Origin: Nocardia brevicatena NBRC 12119
GTDB lineage: Bacteria > Actinomycetota > Actinomycetes > Mycobacteriales > Mycobacteriaceae
Length of the DNA stretch: 64,000 nt
Assembly: GCF_000308495.1 (NCBI RefSeq)
Contig: NZ_BAFU01000017.1
Span: 45,244 to 109,243 of the forward strand
Direction of reading: 5' to 3'
Below the pieces are notes generated by a model. That model was not told the DNA's origin, ran no database searches, and saw nothing but the letters and a program-made list of their open reading frames with translations. Each line of letters begins with the position of its first letter. Position 1 is the stretch's first letter. The translations under genes and the position numbers were made by a program. Shown one piece after another: positions 56,013-64,000 of the stretch.

Positions 56013-56918
56013 TCAACTCCGCCGCGCACACGAATCGTGTCGATCAGATACCGCGATATCGAGAACGTCGAGGAAGGCGTTCGCCGCCGGTGTACGGCCG
56101 AAAGAACTCCAGATGACATACTCGACGCGGGCCGGCGCGTCGGCGACCTCGATGGTGACCACACCGGCGAGCTGCGGTGCGTAGGCGGAAGGAAGCATTG
56201 CCACGCAGAGATCCTGCTCGACGAGCCGGGCAATGTAATCTGCGGTGGTCACCTCGAACGCGACGTCACGGTCGAGCCCGGCGGCAGCAAAGGCCTGATC
56301 GGACTGGGCCCGCCCGGCCGTCCCGGCCGGCAGGTCCACGAACACCTCGGAAGAAATCCTGCGCAGGGTGACCGTGGATTCGGCGGCGAGGGGATGATTC
56401 GGCGCAACCACGGCGACGAGACGGTCCCGGACCAGTTCGCGGGCGGCGACACCCCGAGGGCGCGTTGTGGTCGGCAGCCCGAGGAAGGCCACGTCGATGG
56501 CTCCTTGCTCGACCTGCTCGACGAGGTCCTCGCTCGCACCCACCCGCAGACCGATGCGCACATGCGGGTACAGCCGACGAAAATCTCGCAGCGCACCCGG
56601 AAGATCAACCGCGGTGACAGAGGGAATCAAGCCCACGGCGAGCCGACCACGTACCTCTCCGACAGCCGCGGCGACCTCTGCGGCTGCGCGCTCGGCGGCC
56701 TCCAGACACTGGCGGGCGGCCGGAAGAAACGCCTCACCGGCCGGTGTCAGCCGCACCCGGCGGCTGGTGCGCTCGAAAAGCCGTGCGCCGAGTTCCTGCT
56801 CCAAACGCGCGATTTGGTGGCTGAGGGCGGATTGGACAACCAGACACCGTTTGGCGGCCCGGGTGAAACTACTCGTCTCGGCGACGGCGATCACATAGCG
56901 CATCTGCTGAAGCTCCAT
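56013..56918 (-). CDS. LysR-family transcriptional regulator
   Basis: A 301-residue LysR protein: MELQQMRYVIAVAETSSFTR with KRCLVVQSALSHQIARLEQE as the HTH, and a full effector domain ending AANAFLDVLDIAVSDRH. Divergent from the EamA-type transporter (79 bp between), which together with the NAD(P)-binding gene is its likely target. TTGATC-like T-N11-A boxes may be in this gap but are not clear-cut. Confidence 0.9.
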   Translation of the reverse strand: MELQQMRYVIAVAETSSFTRAAKRCLVVQSALSHQIARLEQELGARLFERTSRRVRLTPAGEAFLPAARQCLEAAERAAAEVAAAVGEVRGRLAVGLIPSVTAVDLPGALRDFRRLYPHVRIGLRVGASEDLVEQVEQGAIDVAFLGLPTTTRPRGVAARELVRDRLVAVVAPNHPLAAESTVTLRRISSEVFVDLPAGTAGRAQSDQAFAAAGLDRDVAFEVTTADYIARLVEQDLCVAMLPSAYAPQLAGVVTIEVADAPARVEYVIWSSFGRTPAANAFLDVLDIAVSDRHDSCARRS

Positions 56919-56997
56919 AGATCAATCTTGAATCCAGATCGTTGGAGTGACAATCATATGTTGGACTCATTGATCACTGCCGGGTGAGACTGCGAGT

Positions 56998-57954
56998 GTG
57001 ACAAGCTCAGCAGCACAGCGGATTTCCGGCGAAACCGCCAGAGGCACTCCCCACGGCACTCTGTCCCGCACCGCCCTCACAGCACTGGCCCCCTTCGCAT
57101 GGGGCACCACCTATATCGTCACCACCGAGCTTCTCCCCCCAGGACATCCCCTGTTCGCGGGACTCCTGCGTGCGTTACCCGCCGGTCTGATCGCGGTGGC
57201 GATAACCCGGACGCCGCCACGCGGAACCTGGTGGGCAAAGGCCGCGGTGCTCGGCATCCTGAACATCGGACTGCTCTTCCCCATGCTGTTCATCGCGGCC
57301 GAACACCTACCGGGAGGCGTCGCCGCAACCCTGGCGGCAGCCCAGCCCCTCGTCGTCGCCGTCCTGACCGTGACAGTCCTCCACGAAAGCCCCTCCCCAT
57401 GGCGCCTCTTCTGGGGAGCGGCGGGAGTCATCGGCATCGGCCTGGTGGTGCTCGGCCCCAATGCGGCACTCGACCTCGTCGGAGTCGTGGCGGGCCTCAC
57501 CGGCGCGGCCACGATGGCACTCGGCGTAACCCTCACCAAACGTTGGGGGCGCCCCGCCGAGGTCGGACCCACCGCCTTCGCCGGCTGGCAACTCACCGCA
57601 GGCGGCCTCTTCCTGGTACCCATCACATTCCTTGCCGAGGGAACGCCGCCCGCGCTCGACCCGCCCGCCATCCTCGGCTACCTCTGGCTGGGCTCGATCG
57701 GCGGTCTGATCGCCTACGCCCTGTGGTTCCGAGGCGTCACCACCCTGCCCGTCACTTCTGTCGCGATCCTCACCCTGCTCTCGCCGCTGGTCGCCGCCGT
57801 TCTCGGCGCCCTCGTGCTCGGTCAGACACTCGGACCGATCCAACTCGTGGGGTTCGGCCTCTCACTCATCGCGATCGTCGCGGGACAACTGCCATCGCTC
57901 ACCCGGTCACCCAACACTGTTGCGACACCCACACCGAAAGGGACACCTCGATGA
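56998..57954 (+). CDS. EamA/DMT-family transporter
   Basis: A 318-residue drug/metabolite transporter with ten hydrophobic spans in two EamA halves (for example LAPFAWGTTYIVTTELLPPG, LLFPMLFIAAEHLPGGVAAT, LTLLSPLVAAVLGALVLGQT). GTG start at 56998. The stop overlaps the start of the next gene by 4 bp (ATGA), so the two are translated together. Likely exports a metabolite or drug; substrate unknown. Confidence 0.9.
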   Translation: MTSSAAQRISGETARGTPHGTLSRTALTALAPFAWGTTYIVTTELLPPGHPLFAGLLRALPAGLIAVAITRTPPRGTWWAKAAVLGILNIGLLFPMLFIAAEHLPGGVAATLAAAQPLVVAVLTVTVLHESPSPWRLFWGAAGVIGIGLVVLGPNAALDLVGVVAGLTGAATMALGVTLTKRWGRPAEVGPTAFAGWQLTAGGLFLVPITFLAEGTPPALDPPAILGYLWLGSIGGLIAYALWFRGVTTLPVTSVAILTLLSPLVAAVLGALVLGQTLGPIQLVGFGLSLIAIVAGQLPSLTRSPNTVATPTPKGTPR

Positions 57955-58583
57955 AGATCGCCGTCGTCGGAGCCACCGGAATGGTCGGCTCGCGCGTCAT
58001 CCGCGAAGCCGCCCACCGAGGCCATGACCTCATCGCGATATTCCGGAAAACACGGCCGACCACCCTACCGCCCGCCGCAACCACCGTCGAAGGCGACGCG
58101 AACGATCCCGACCATATGAGCAAACTGTTCGACGGCACCGACGCCGTCGTGGCGGCGACCCAACCCGCCCCCGGGCACGAACACGTCGTCGCCGCGACCA
58201 CAACAGCGCTACTCGAGGCGGTCGCAACAGCGCGGACGCGAATCCTCGTCGTCGGCGGCGCCGCACCCCTGCGGACCCCAGGACACCCCGACCGCCTCGT
58301 CCTCGACAACCCGGAATACGTACCGGAAGCGATTCGCACCCTCGCCGCCGCCAGCGCCGCGCAGCTGGACGCCTGCCGAACTCGGCCGGGCAACTGGGTC
58401 TATCTCAGCCCGCCCGCCGTCCTCGAACCAGGGCCTCGCACCGGAAAATACCGACGCGGCACCACCACACTCATCACCGACACCAACGGCGCGTCTCGCA
58501 TCTCGGCCGAAGACCTCGCCGTGGCCATCCTCGACGAGCTCGAGCACCCACGCGAAGACGAACACTTCACCGTCGGCTACTAG
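57951..58583 (+). CDS. NAD(P)-binding Rossmann protein (NmrA/BVR-like atypical SDR)
   Basis: A 210-residue atypical SDR: MKIAVVGATGMVGSRVIREA, a DANDPDHMSKLFDGTDAVV segment, ILVVGGAA and YLSPPAVLEPGPRTGKYR. This is the pattern of the NAD(P)H-binding group with biliverdin-reductase-like enzymes and redox sensors. It lacks an obvious YxxxK. Translationally coupled to the EamA transporter and probably controlled by the divergent LysR. Confidence 0.9.
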   Translation: MKIAVVGATGMVGSRVIREAAHRGHDLIAIFRKTRPTTLPPAATTVEGDANDPDHMSKLFDGTDAVVAATQPAPGHEHVVAATTTALLEAVATARTRILVVGGAAPLRTPGHPDRLVLDNPEYVPEAIRTLAAASAAQLDACRTRPGNWVYLSPPAVLEPGPRTGKYRRGTTTLITDTNGASRISAEDLAVAILDELEHPREDEHFTVGY

Positions 58584-58593
58584 ACCAAATGAG

Positions 58594-58832
58594 AACGACA
58601 AGACGAAGCGAGCCCTCACCATCTCGGCCACGCTCGCCTGCCTCGGTGTCCCGATGCTCGTACCCACAGACCGGGCGGCGTCGCACCGTCCGGTCTTCCC
58701 CGAGACCATCGACCTGCCCGCCGGATTCCAGCCGGAGAGCATTGCGATCGGGCCGCGGCCGGCAGCCTACTTCGGCTCGCGGGTAGACGGCTCCATCTAC
58801 CGCGCCAATCTTGTGACCGGGCGAGGAGCCAT
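58594..58832 (+). pseudogene. SMP-30/gluconolactonase-like secreted protein, N-terminal fragment
   Basis: The frame reads KRALTISATLACLGVPMLVP, a signal-peptide-like stretch, then FPETIDLPAGFQPESIAIGP and AAYFGSRVDGSIYRANLVTG, the first blade of a secreted SMP-30-like beta-propeller. It is cut near 58832, ten bases before the methyltransferase stop, where unrelated sequence begins. No start codon is in frame at the expected place: the ATG at 58589 is one base out, suggesting a further indel. Confidence 0.6.
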
Positions 58833-58841
58833 TAGGAACGA

Positions 58842-59711
58842 TCACGGCAGTCGGGCGTGCGCAATCGATGACAGCGAAAGTATCTGCCGCGTGCTGCCGG
58901 GAAGGTATTGGCGGGCAAGGACTGCGGGCGTGGCATTGTCAACGAGATGCCAGCCATACTCTGCGAGGTAGTCGGTGAGCGTGGCAGGGTCCAGGCCGGA
59001 TCGAACCGGTTCTCCACGCGCGGCCAGACCGCGAATGTACTTTTCGCCCTCCGGATATGGGCATGGTTGGTCGAAAGCGTCGCGATGCCAGTAGTCGAAG
59101 ATAACGCTGGAACCCGACGCAAAACACGCCAGAGCGTCCAATGTCGCGTCGATATCGTCGGAGACGAGGTAAGGCGTCACACCTTCCCAGAGGAACACCG
59201 TAGGAACAGTGCGGTCAACGCCGGCTGTGTCGAGCGCGGAGCGGAGCGTACGCATACCGAAATCCGCTGAGACGAAGTGGACGTGGTCGGGAATTCGGCC
59301 CAGTAACCGGCCGAGCATGTCCTGCTTCCAGGCCCCGGTCGCCGGGTGGTCCACTTCATAGATCGGAATCGTGGCCAAATCCGCGGTCAATCGGTAGGCG
59401 CGGCTATCGGCACCCGCGCCGAGGACCACGACTTGCCTCGCACCGGCGCACACGTCCTCGATCAACAGCCGATCCATGTGTTTGGTTCGCGCAGTGACAT
59501 AGCCATACAAGCCGGGCATGCGTCGCTCGATACTCCACAACAACATCGCACGAACCGGAGCGATGCGAATACCGAGCCGATATTTCCAGCTGATCAATCC
59601 TTCGGCGAGGTGATCGGGGTTACGTAATTCCGGATCGTTTTCGCGGGCAGCGGCAGCTCGCAAGGCAGCCACGCCCTCGGCAGTGCGACTACGGTGAGAG
59701 TTCTTGTGCAC
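58842..59711 (-). CDS. SAM-dependent methyltransferase (TIGR00027/LCM-like)
   Basis: A 289-residue class I methyltransferase of the actinobacterial TIGR00027 group: RTKHMDRLLIEDVCAGARQV, then the SAM-binding VVLGAGADSRAYRL, EVDHPATGAWKQ and FLWEGVTPYLVSDD. Starts at the ATG at 59711. Similar mycobacterial proteins modify carboxyl or hydroxyl groups of small metabolites or lipids; the substrate is unknown. Its 3' end abuts the SMP-30-like fragment. Confidence 0.9.
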   Translation of the reverse strand: MHKNSHRSRTAEGVAALRAAAARENDPELRNPDHLAEGLISWKYRLGIRIAPVRAMLLWSIERRMPGLYGYVTARTKHMDRLLIEDVCAGARQVVVLGAGADSRAYRLTADLATIPIYEVDHPATGAWKQDMLGRLLGRIPDHVHFVSADFGMRTLRSALDTAGVDRTVPTVFLWEGVTPYLVSDDIDATLDALACFASGSSVIFDYWHRDAFDQPCPYPEGEKYIRGLAARGEPVRSGLDPATLTDYLAEYGWHLVDNATPAVLARQYLPGSTRQILSLSSIAHARLP

Positions 59712-60014
59712 CAGAAGATTCTAGTGTCGTGGACGGTATTATGCCGCTTGGTCGAGTCATGGATTCACTACCTCTCGAGTACAGTCGTCGGCGAGCACCG
59801 CGGTCGGCCCCCGAACAAGCGGGACTTTCACGTCACCGGACCTCATGCGCCGAGAACACGCCGAGGCGCGGTAGAGGGTGGAACGGCCGACCTCGAGTCG
59901 TGGGCTTTCGCGACCGCTCGGTGGTCATCCCGGATTCGCCCGATATCGGGACGACCACCCCGCCCGACTAGCCGGGGCTGTCCCGCCCTTCAGCCCGTTG
60001 TATAGGTTGCGGAT
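59712..60014. other. Intergenic region, no gene seen
   Basis: No recognisable frame or repeat on either strand. Confidence 0.5.
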
Positions 60015-60739
60015 GTGATGAAGATCGACCCGGACCGGTTGCGGGCATGGTTGGCCGAACACTCTGTGGAGCCCAATCGCCGGTGGTTGCTCCGTGACGG
60101 GGAGGCAGGAGCGGCGCTACTGGACGATGTGCGGCGGCTGGCCGGCGCTGCGGACCCCGGGATCAGGCGGCAGACCTGGGATGCACTGGATCGGGTTGTC
60201 GACGACGGGAATCGCGACAACTTCTTTGCCCTGCTGGTGGACGGTCTCGACATCGAGCAGTTCCGGAGGCTGCTGACCGACACGGATCCGCAGATTCGAA
60301 GTCGAGTACATGGGTCCGGGAAAGAACCCTTCGGCATGTTGGCGTTGGATCTGCTGGCAGATGCCCGTTTCGACTATGCCTGGCCGGACTGTATCGACGT
60401 GCTACGCCAGTCGTTCACCTTCGACACCCTGGTCGACTTGCTGACGAAAGCACTAAAAGGTGGTGTGGATGAGCGGCTTTGGGTCACGCTCGGTCTTCCG
60501 GGAGATACGCACGTGCCCGAGTTTCTGCCCGAGCAATCGCCTGTAGCGTTCGTATCTTGTCAGTTTTCCTGGGATTGCGTCTCCGACGATAGTGATTTGG
60601 TTGCCACACACGAGTGTAGGCATTTGCCCTCACCGTGGTCTGGTTCCAGACCGTCTTGGATGTCCCGTCGGGCGAGGACGCCGATTCCGCGCTTCGCAGC
60701 ATTCGCTGGCAGGAGTTCGCCCAGGACTACGAGCTCTAG
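60015..60739 (+). pseudogene. Uncharacterised alpha-helical protein, frameshifted
   Basis: Begins MMKIDPDRLRAWLAEHSVEP, then LLDDVRRLAGAADPGIRRQT and LLVDGLDIEQFRRLLTDTDP, a helix-repeat pattern that could be HEAT-like. After about 60,620 the sensible reading shifts to FALTVVWFQTVLDVPSGEDA and ends IRWQEFAQDYEL at 60739. The part at 60,510-60,620 is unclear in all frames. No family recognised; proteins like this are seen as toxin-immunity partners, but nothing here shows that. Confidence 0.5.
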
Positions 60740-60822
60740 CGATGGGTGCCGATCACAGCTAACCGTGCTGGCCGCCGCCTCCGACGCGCGCATCGGGCCT
60801 GGTCGCGGATCTCATCCGCTGA

Positions 60823-61761
60823 TCACCGGCCTGCTCGCCGCCGTGCGGCGGGGTCGCTGTCGGCTTGATACCGCCGTAGCCCGTCGTCGGAGACCCGCGC
60901 GTATTTGGCGAGGCTGCGCACGGAGGTATGCCCCGACAGTTTCATCAGCACCGGTGTCGAGGCCCCCTCCTCGGCGGCGTGGGTCAGCCGCGAATGCCGC
61001 AACTGGTGCAGCGTGTACGGGCCATCGTCGAAACGCTCGGTGTGGGTCTCGAACAACTCCGCCGCACGCCGATACGAAAGGCGCGCCCGCCCGGTCGATG
61101 GATCGATATCGTTGCGGGCCACCGAGGGTCGCGCTTTGCGGTCGGTGAGAAACAGCGGACCGGATTTGCGGCCGGCCAGCATCCGCGGTAACAACCGCGC
61201 CGCGCCGGTCTGCCACGCGATGACCTCCCGCGCCCCGCCCTTACGGGTCACCACCGCACACCGGTTCGCCGTATCGAGATCCGGCACATCGAGCATCAGC
61301 ACCTCCTCGGCACGCGCCGAGGACTCGTACAGCATGTGCCACAACACCCGCTCTCGCAGCGCCGCATCCGATCCCAGGACCTCGGCGACCCGCTCACGGC
61401 TCAGTGCCTTACTGGTATCCGGTGGTGCAGGCCGGGCCCGCAACCGCACCAACGGATCACCGGCCAGCCACTGCTGTTCCCGCCAATACCCGCACGCCGC
61501 CGCGAGCGCGGTCAACCGGATGTTGAACGTCTTGGGAGCCTTGCTGCCCCACACGAAGGTGAACCAGCCAGCGACCCGGTCCGGTTCCCGATCCAGCAGC
61601 GCCACATTCGTGTCCGCGCCGAAACCTGCCACCAACTTGTCCAGCGCCGCCGCATAGGTTGCACGCGTGTTGGACACTGCGATCGTGGCCAGGTAAATCC
61701 GCACCGCGTCGGCCAATCGCACATCATTCACCGGCGTCGGCAGCATCCGAACCCGTCCCAT
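60823..61761 (-). CDS. Tyrosine recombinase (TnpI-like), intact
   Basis: A 312-residue tyrosine recombinase. The N-terminal core-binding domain has RLADAVRIYLATIAVSNTRA. The catalytic set is arginine in SSARAEEVLML, lysine in TRKGGAREVIAW, HxxR in HQLRHSRLTHAAEEG, histidine in LSGHTSVRSL and the tyrosine in AKYARVS. I start at the ATG at 61761, which has GGGAGGT six bases upstream; the longer frame would begin inside the palindrome at 61843. It is related to the fragment at 12,721 and the frameshifted copy at 27,457. The palindrome and extra half-site directly upstream suggest it acts there, as TnpI does on the Tn4430 internal recombination site. Confidence 0.9.
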   Translation of the reverse strand: MGRVRMLPTPVNDVRLADAVRIYLATIAVSNTRATYAAALDKLVAGFGADTNVALLDREPDRVAGWFTFVWGSKAPKTFNIRLTALAAACGYWREQQWLAGDPLVRLRARPAPPDTSKALSRERVAEVLGSDAALRERVLWHMLYESSARAEEVLMLDVPDLDTANRCAVVTRKGGAREVIAWQTGAARLLPRMLAGRKSGPLFLTDRKARPSVARNDIDPSTGRARLSYRRAAELFETHTERFDDGPYTLHQLRHSRLTHAAEEGASTPVLMKLSGHTSVRSLAKYARVSDDGLRRYQADSDPAARRRAGR

Positions 61762-61777
61762 CGACCGACCTCCCACC

Positions 61778-61910
61778 ACTACAGCAGATAGTTTCCCGAG
61801 CCGCCGCCGCGTGAAAGGGACATCACGCAGGGCGACTGCGACGCTACCGCACATAGTGATCGACTATCTGCGGTAACTCCTTAGCGCAACTTTTCGCGGA
61901 TTTGGACCGA
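61778..61910. promoter_or_regulatory. Recombinase site: half-site, palindrome, and adjoining Tn3-like end
   Basis: A half-site ACTACAGCAGATAGT (61778-61792) lies 65 bp from a 35-bp palindrome: GCTACCGCACATAGT (61843-61857), spacer GATCG, ACTATCTGCGGTAAC (61863-61877), 13 of 15 arm matches. Two bases further, CTTAGCGCAACTTTTCGCGG then ATTTGGACC (61880-61908) matches the ends at 48318 and 63485. The order is gene, half-site, core, transposon end. Confidence 0.75.
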
Positions 61911-62010
61911 GAACACGAAAACTCGCCCCTTACAACGATTCCCGGAAGCCATCCGGGCAGGGCCGAAACCGTTCTTGGGAGCAGTTCATGCCGAGTCAGG
62001 GGGTAGTGCG

Positions 62011-62821
62011 GTGCCGAAGTCCAAGGGACGCAAGCCGAAGAAGGCCGTCACTCCTCGCCGCACGTCGTCGCGCCGATCCTCGGTGACCGCGACATTCAAA
62101 GAGATTGCCGTCGGTGCGTACCGGGTGCGTCCGGCCCGGACCCCGGAGGAACTGAGCGGGTTCGAGCGCTGGGCATCGATGGCCAGTGCCGGCGGGCCCA
62201 AGGTGGCGGCGAATCTCGTCCACGCCCACGCTGACGGATTCCTCGGTGCGGCCTTGCGCGATCCGGACAGCAGCCACCGGATGATGGTGGCGGCGGTGAC
62301 CGGCGGCGACCTCGACGCTGTCGTCTGGGGCCGGACCGAGGCACTGGTCGGCCACCCTGAACGAGGAGGTGGTCGGCGGCGCGCTCGTCGGGCCGGCCGC
62401 ACAGTTCATCTCAGACCTCGGCGAAGCGCACGACCTCGGTGCCACCCCGGTCATGAGCGCCCTGCTGTTCACCTCCAAGATCCACCTGGTCGCCGTCGAC
62501 GAGGACCACCGCAAGCACGGCCTCGGCCGCGCACTCGTCAGCACGGCGACCTCACTGGCCTACAAGGGCGGGGTGGAGATCCTGTACGGCCAATTCCTCA
62601 CCGAAGACCAGGAACTGGCCGACTTCTACGGCCGCCAGGGCTTCATCGTGATGCCACCCACGATGCCGCTGAACTTCTCGAAGTGGCTGGGCGGATTCCC
62701 CGGCGGCCCGGCACCACTGGCCGATGAGACCTTCTTCTACCGCGTTCTGACCACCGACAGCTACCGAACTCAGTGGTCCGACTCCGCCATACTCCGCGAT
62801 GACGAAAGGGAACGGCAGTGA
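62011..62821 (+). pseudogene. GNAT-like acetyltransferase, frameshifted
   Basis: The first frame, from a GTG at 62011, reads MPKSKGRKPKKAVTPRRTSS, a basic tail, then YRVRPARTPEELSGFERW and MMVAAVTGGDLDAVVWGRTE. Near 62355 it shifts to VVGGALVGPAAQFISDLGEA and IHLVAVDEDHRKHGLGRALV, the acetyl-CoA pyrophosphate loop (HRKHGLGRAL), then FYGRQGFIVMPPTMPLNFSK. Ends at 62821, overlapping the next start. The GNAT fold is complete if the indel is repaired. Confidence 0.75.
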
Positions 62822-63384
62822 CCGAGCCAGAGTGGTTGGAAGAAGCTCGGCGTTCGAGCCGGCAGGCTCGAGCGCAGATAGTCCACCGGTATCTCCACGA
62901 GCTGATCTCCTCGCCGGCGGCGCTGGTGGTGTTCGCTCTGGCCGGTGTCAGCATGTACGGTGCGTGCGCGTCGTTCGGGATCACCTGGGCCACGATGTCT
63001 GGTGCGTCCGGGCCGGAGGCCGCAGTGTGGCCGATCGCGGTCACCGCGACCACGATGCTGGCCGTCATCTGCCGCATCCGTTTCCAACCGGACTGGTACC
63101 CGCCAGCAACCCGGCGAGTGTGCAACGCCGTTGCTTCGGCAGGGTTCTTGCTCGCCATGATCGGGAACGGACTCCACGCCGCTGGCTACCCGCACACGAT
63201 CAGCCGACCCGTCGCCGTACTCGTGAACGCGACACCTGGGTTCTGCCTGATCTTGTCTACCGCAATGGCCGCGATCTTCCTCCTTGTGATCAGGCCACCG
63301 ATGCCTGGACCGGTGTGGGGACCGCATCGGCCCAGCCTGCCGCCAGGGCTCATCCCCGATCGGGCAGAAGCCGATCCGAACTGA
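62818..63384 (+). CDS. Membrane protein of unknown function
   Basis: A 188-residue protein with about four hydrophobic spans: AALVVFALAGVSMYGACASF, AAVWPIAVTATTMLAVIC, NAVASAGFLLAMIGNGLHAA and CLILSTAMAAIFLLVIRPPM. It has a charged N-terminus and a proline-rich cytosolic tail. Its GTG overlaps the stop of the acetyltransferase gene (GTGA), so the two were translated together. The layout recalls DUF2637-type membrane proteins of actinobacterial plasmids and conjugative elements. Not certain. Confidence 0.7.
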   Translation: MTEPEWLEEARRSSRQARAQIVHRYLHELISSPAALVVFALAGVSMYGACASFGITWATMSGASGPEAAVWPIAVTATTMLAVICRIRFQPDWYPPATRRVCNAVASAGFLLAMIGNGLHAAGYPHTISRPVAVLVNATPGFCLILSTAMAAIFLLVIRPPMPGPVWGPHRPSLPPGLIPDRAEADPN

Positions 63385-63430
63385 CATCACCAACGCACAG
63401 ATACACCGGATTTCGCGGACTGGCTGTCTC

Positions 63431-63516
63431 CATATCCGCCCGATTTTCGGCGGTTACTACCGGGACCCCTGGCCAGGGCGAAGTCTTAGCGCGACTTTTC
63501 GCACCACTGGACCCCA
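63431..63516 (-). repeat. Two Tn3-type ends in tandem
   Basis: CATATCCGCCCGATTTTCGG then CGGTTACTACCGGGACCCC (63431-63469) is a right-type end of the 27412 family. Sixteen bases on, CTTAGCGCGACTTTTCGCAC then CACTGGACCCC (63485-63516) is an end of the family seen at 48318 and 61880. Both face the same way. Confidence 0.7.
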
Positions 63517-63599
63517 TGGGCCGTTTTCTGACCGTCGATAAGCGCAGAAGGGCGGCGGTGTAAGCCACCTGCGCGTGAGTCGTAGGAGCGCGGTTGCCG

Positions 63600-63899
63600 C
63601 TACGCGGCTTCTGCTCCCGGACTGCTCTTTGGAGTGCCCGCGTCCGGCCGCCGTCGCGTGCGAGCTGGGAGCAGCGAACGCACGCTGCTGGGTCCGCTCG
63701 GCTCCCCGGAGTCTGGGCGGGAACCACGCAGATACTGTGTCGCCGCGAGCACGCGGCGGGCATCGCGCCGGCGAACCTCATCCTTGTGCGCCACAGCAGT
63801 CAGTCCGGCCACCAGTCGCGCCGGGCCGTCGTGGTTGATCCATCGCCAGATACCGCGGCCCACCACGGCGAGGCCGCCGCACACAATCAGTTCCACCAT
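63600..63899 (-). CDS. Small hypothetical protein with N-terminal hydrophobic segment
   Basis: A 99-residue protein beginning MVELIVCGGLAVVGRGIWRW, a single hydrophobic stretch that may be a membrane anchor. It is followed by an arginine-rich part (VAHKDEVRRRDARRVLAATQ). The ATG at 63899 has GGAGAGG eight bases upstream, the main reason for calling it. No family recognised. Confidence 0.5.
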   Translation of the reverse strand: MVELIVCGGLAVVGRGIWRWINHDGPARLVAGLTAVAHKDEVRRRDARRVLAATQYLRGSRPDSGEPSGPSSVRSLLPARTRRRPDAGTPKSSPGAEAA

Positions 63900-64000
63900 C
63901 GGCGGATCCTCTCCACTTCGTCAACAAGTGGGAGCACCTTACGAGTGAGGGGTGAAGACTGCCCCGGACCGGCGTACCGCCAGGTCGGTGGGGGTGTATT

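Overview
The window is high-GC actinobacterial DNA. A CYP51 very like the mycobacterial enzyme, a modular NRPS, LAL-type LuxR, TetR, MarR and AraC regulators, F420-type oxidoreductase remains and a bacterial nitric oxide synthase point to Nocardia or a close relative in the Mycobacteriales. This is inference from gene content; no rRNA or tRNA was found to fix it.

Positions 1-27,400 look like ordinary chromosome. They hold the 3' part of an NRPS gene (C-A-PCP-C-A-PCP-TE, running off the left edge). Next comes a small catabolic operon (acyl-CoA synthetase, saccharopine-dehydrogenase-like reductase, SDR) facing a TetR gene across a doubled 14-bp operator. After it lie a UvrA-like ABC protein, a VOC/AraC pair, a rhodanese, a frameshifted LLM oxidoreductase, cyp51 followed by only the first codons of a ferredoxin-type partner, an NTF2-like gene facing a large LuxR regulator, and a MarR/SDR pair sharing an AT-rich operator.

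Positions 27,400-63,500 are a nested graveyard of mobile DNA. At least three related sets of Tn3-type terminal repeats beginning GGGGTC are scattered through it. Two of them, at 27,412 and 42,777, are identical over 45 bp and face each other. Between and around them are one near-full-length and two partial Tn3 transposases, a serine recombinase with efflux, hydrolase and MerR genes, an IS3 element split by an IS110 element, a second broken IS3, an IS30 fragment, a chimeric Rieske/DapB-like pseudogene, a bacterial NOS gene, and several SDR, LysR, AraC, acetyltransferase and methyltransferase genes.

The most unusual signal is a tyrosine recombinase present in three states (fragment at 12.7 kb, frameshifted at 27.5 kb, intact at 60.8 kb). 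The two longer copies sit beside a 35-bp palindrome (15-bp arms, 5-bp spacer) with one extra half-site 65-67 bp away in the same orientation. An orphan palindrome lies at 48,281. At two of these sites a Tn3-like terminal repeat starts 2 bp beyond the palindrome. This resembles the TnpI/IRS cointegrate-resolution module known from Tn4430, here apparently in an actinomycete.

Many genes carry single-base indels, several in G or C runs. They are reported as pseudogenes, but sequencing error cannot be excluded from the sequence alone.
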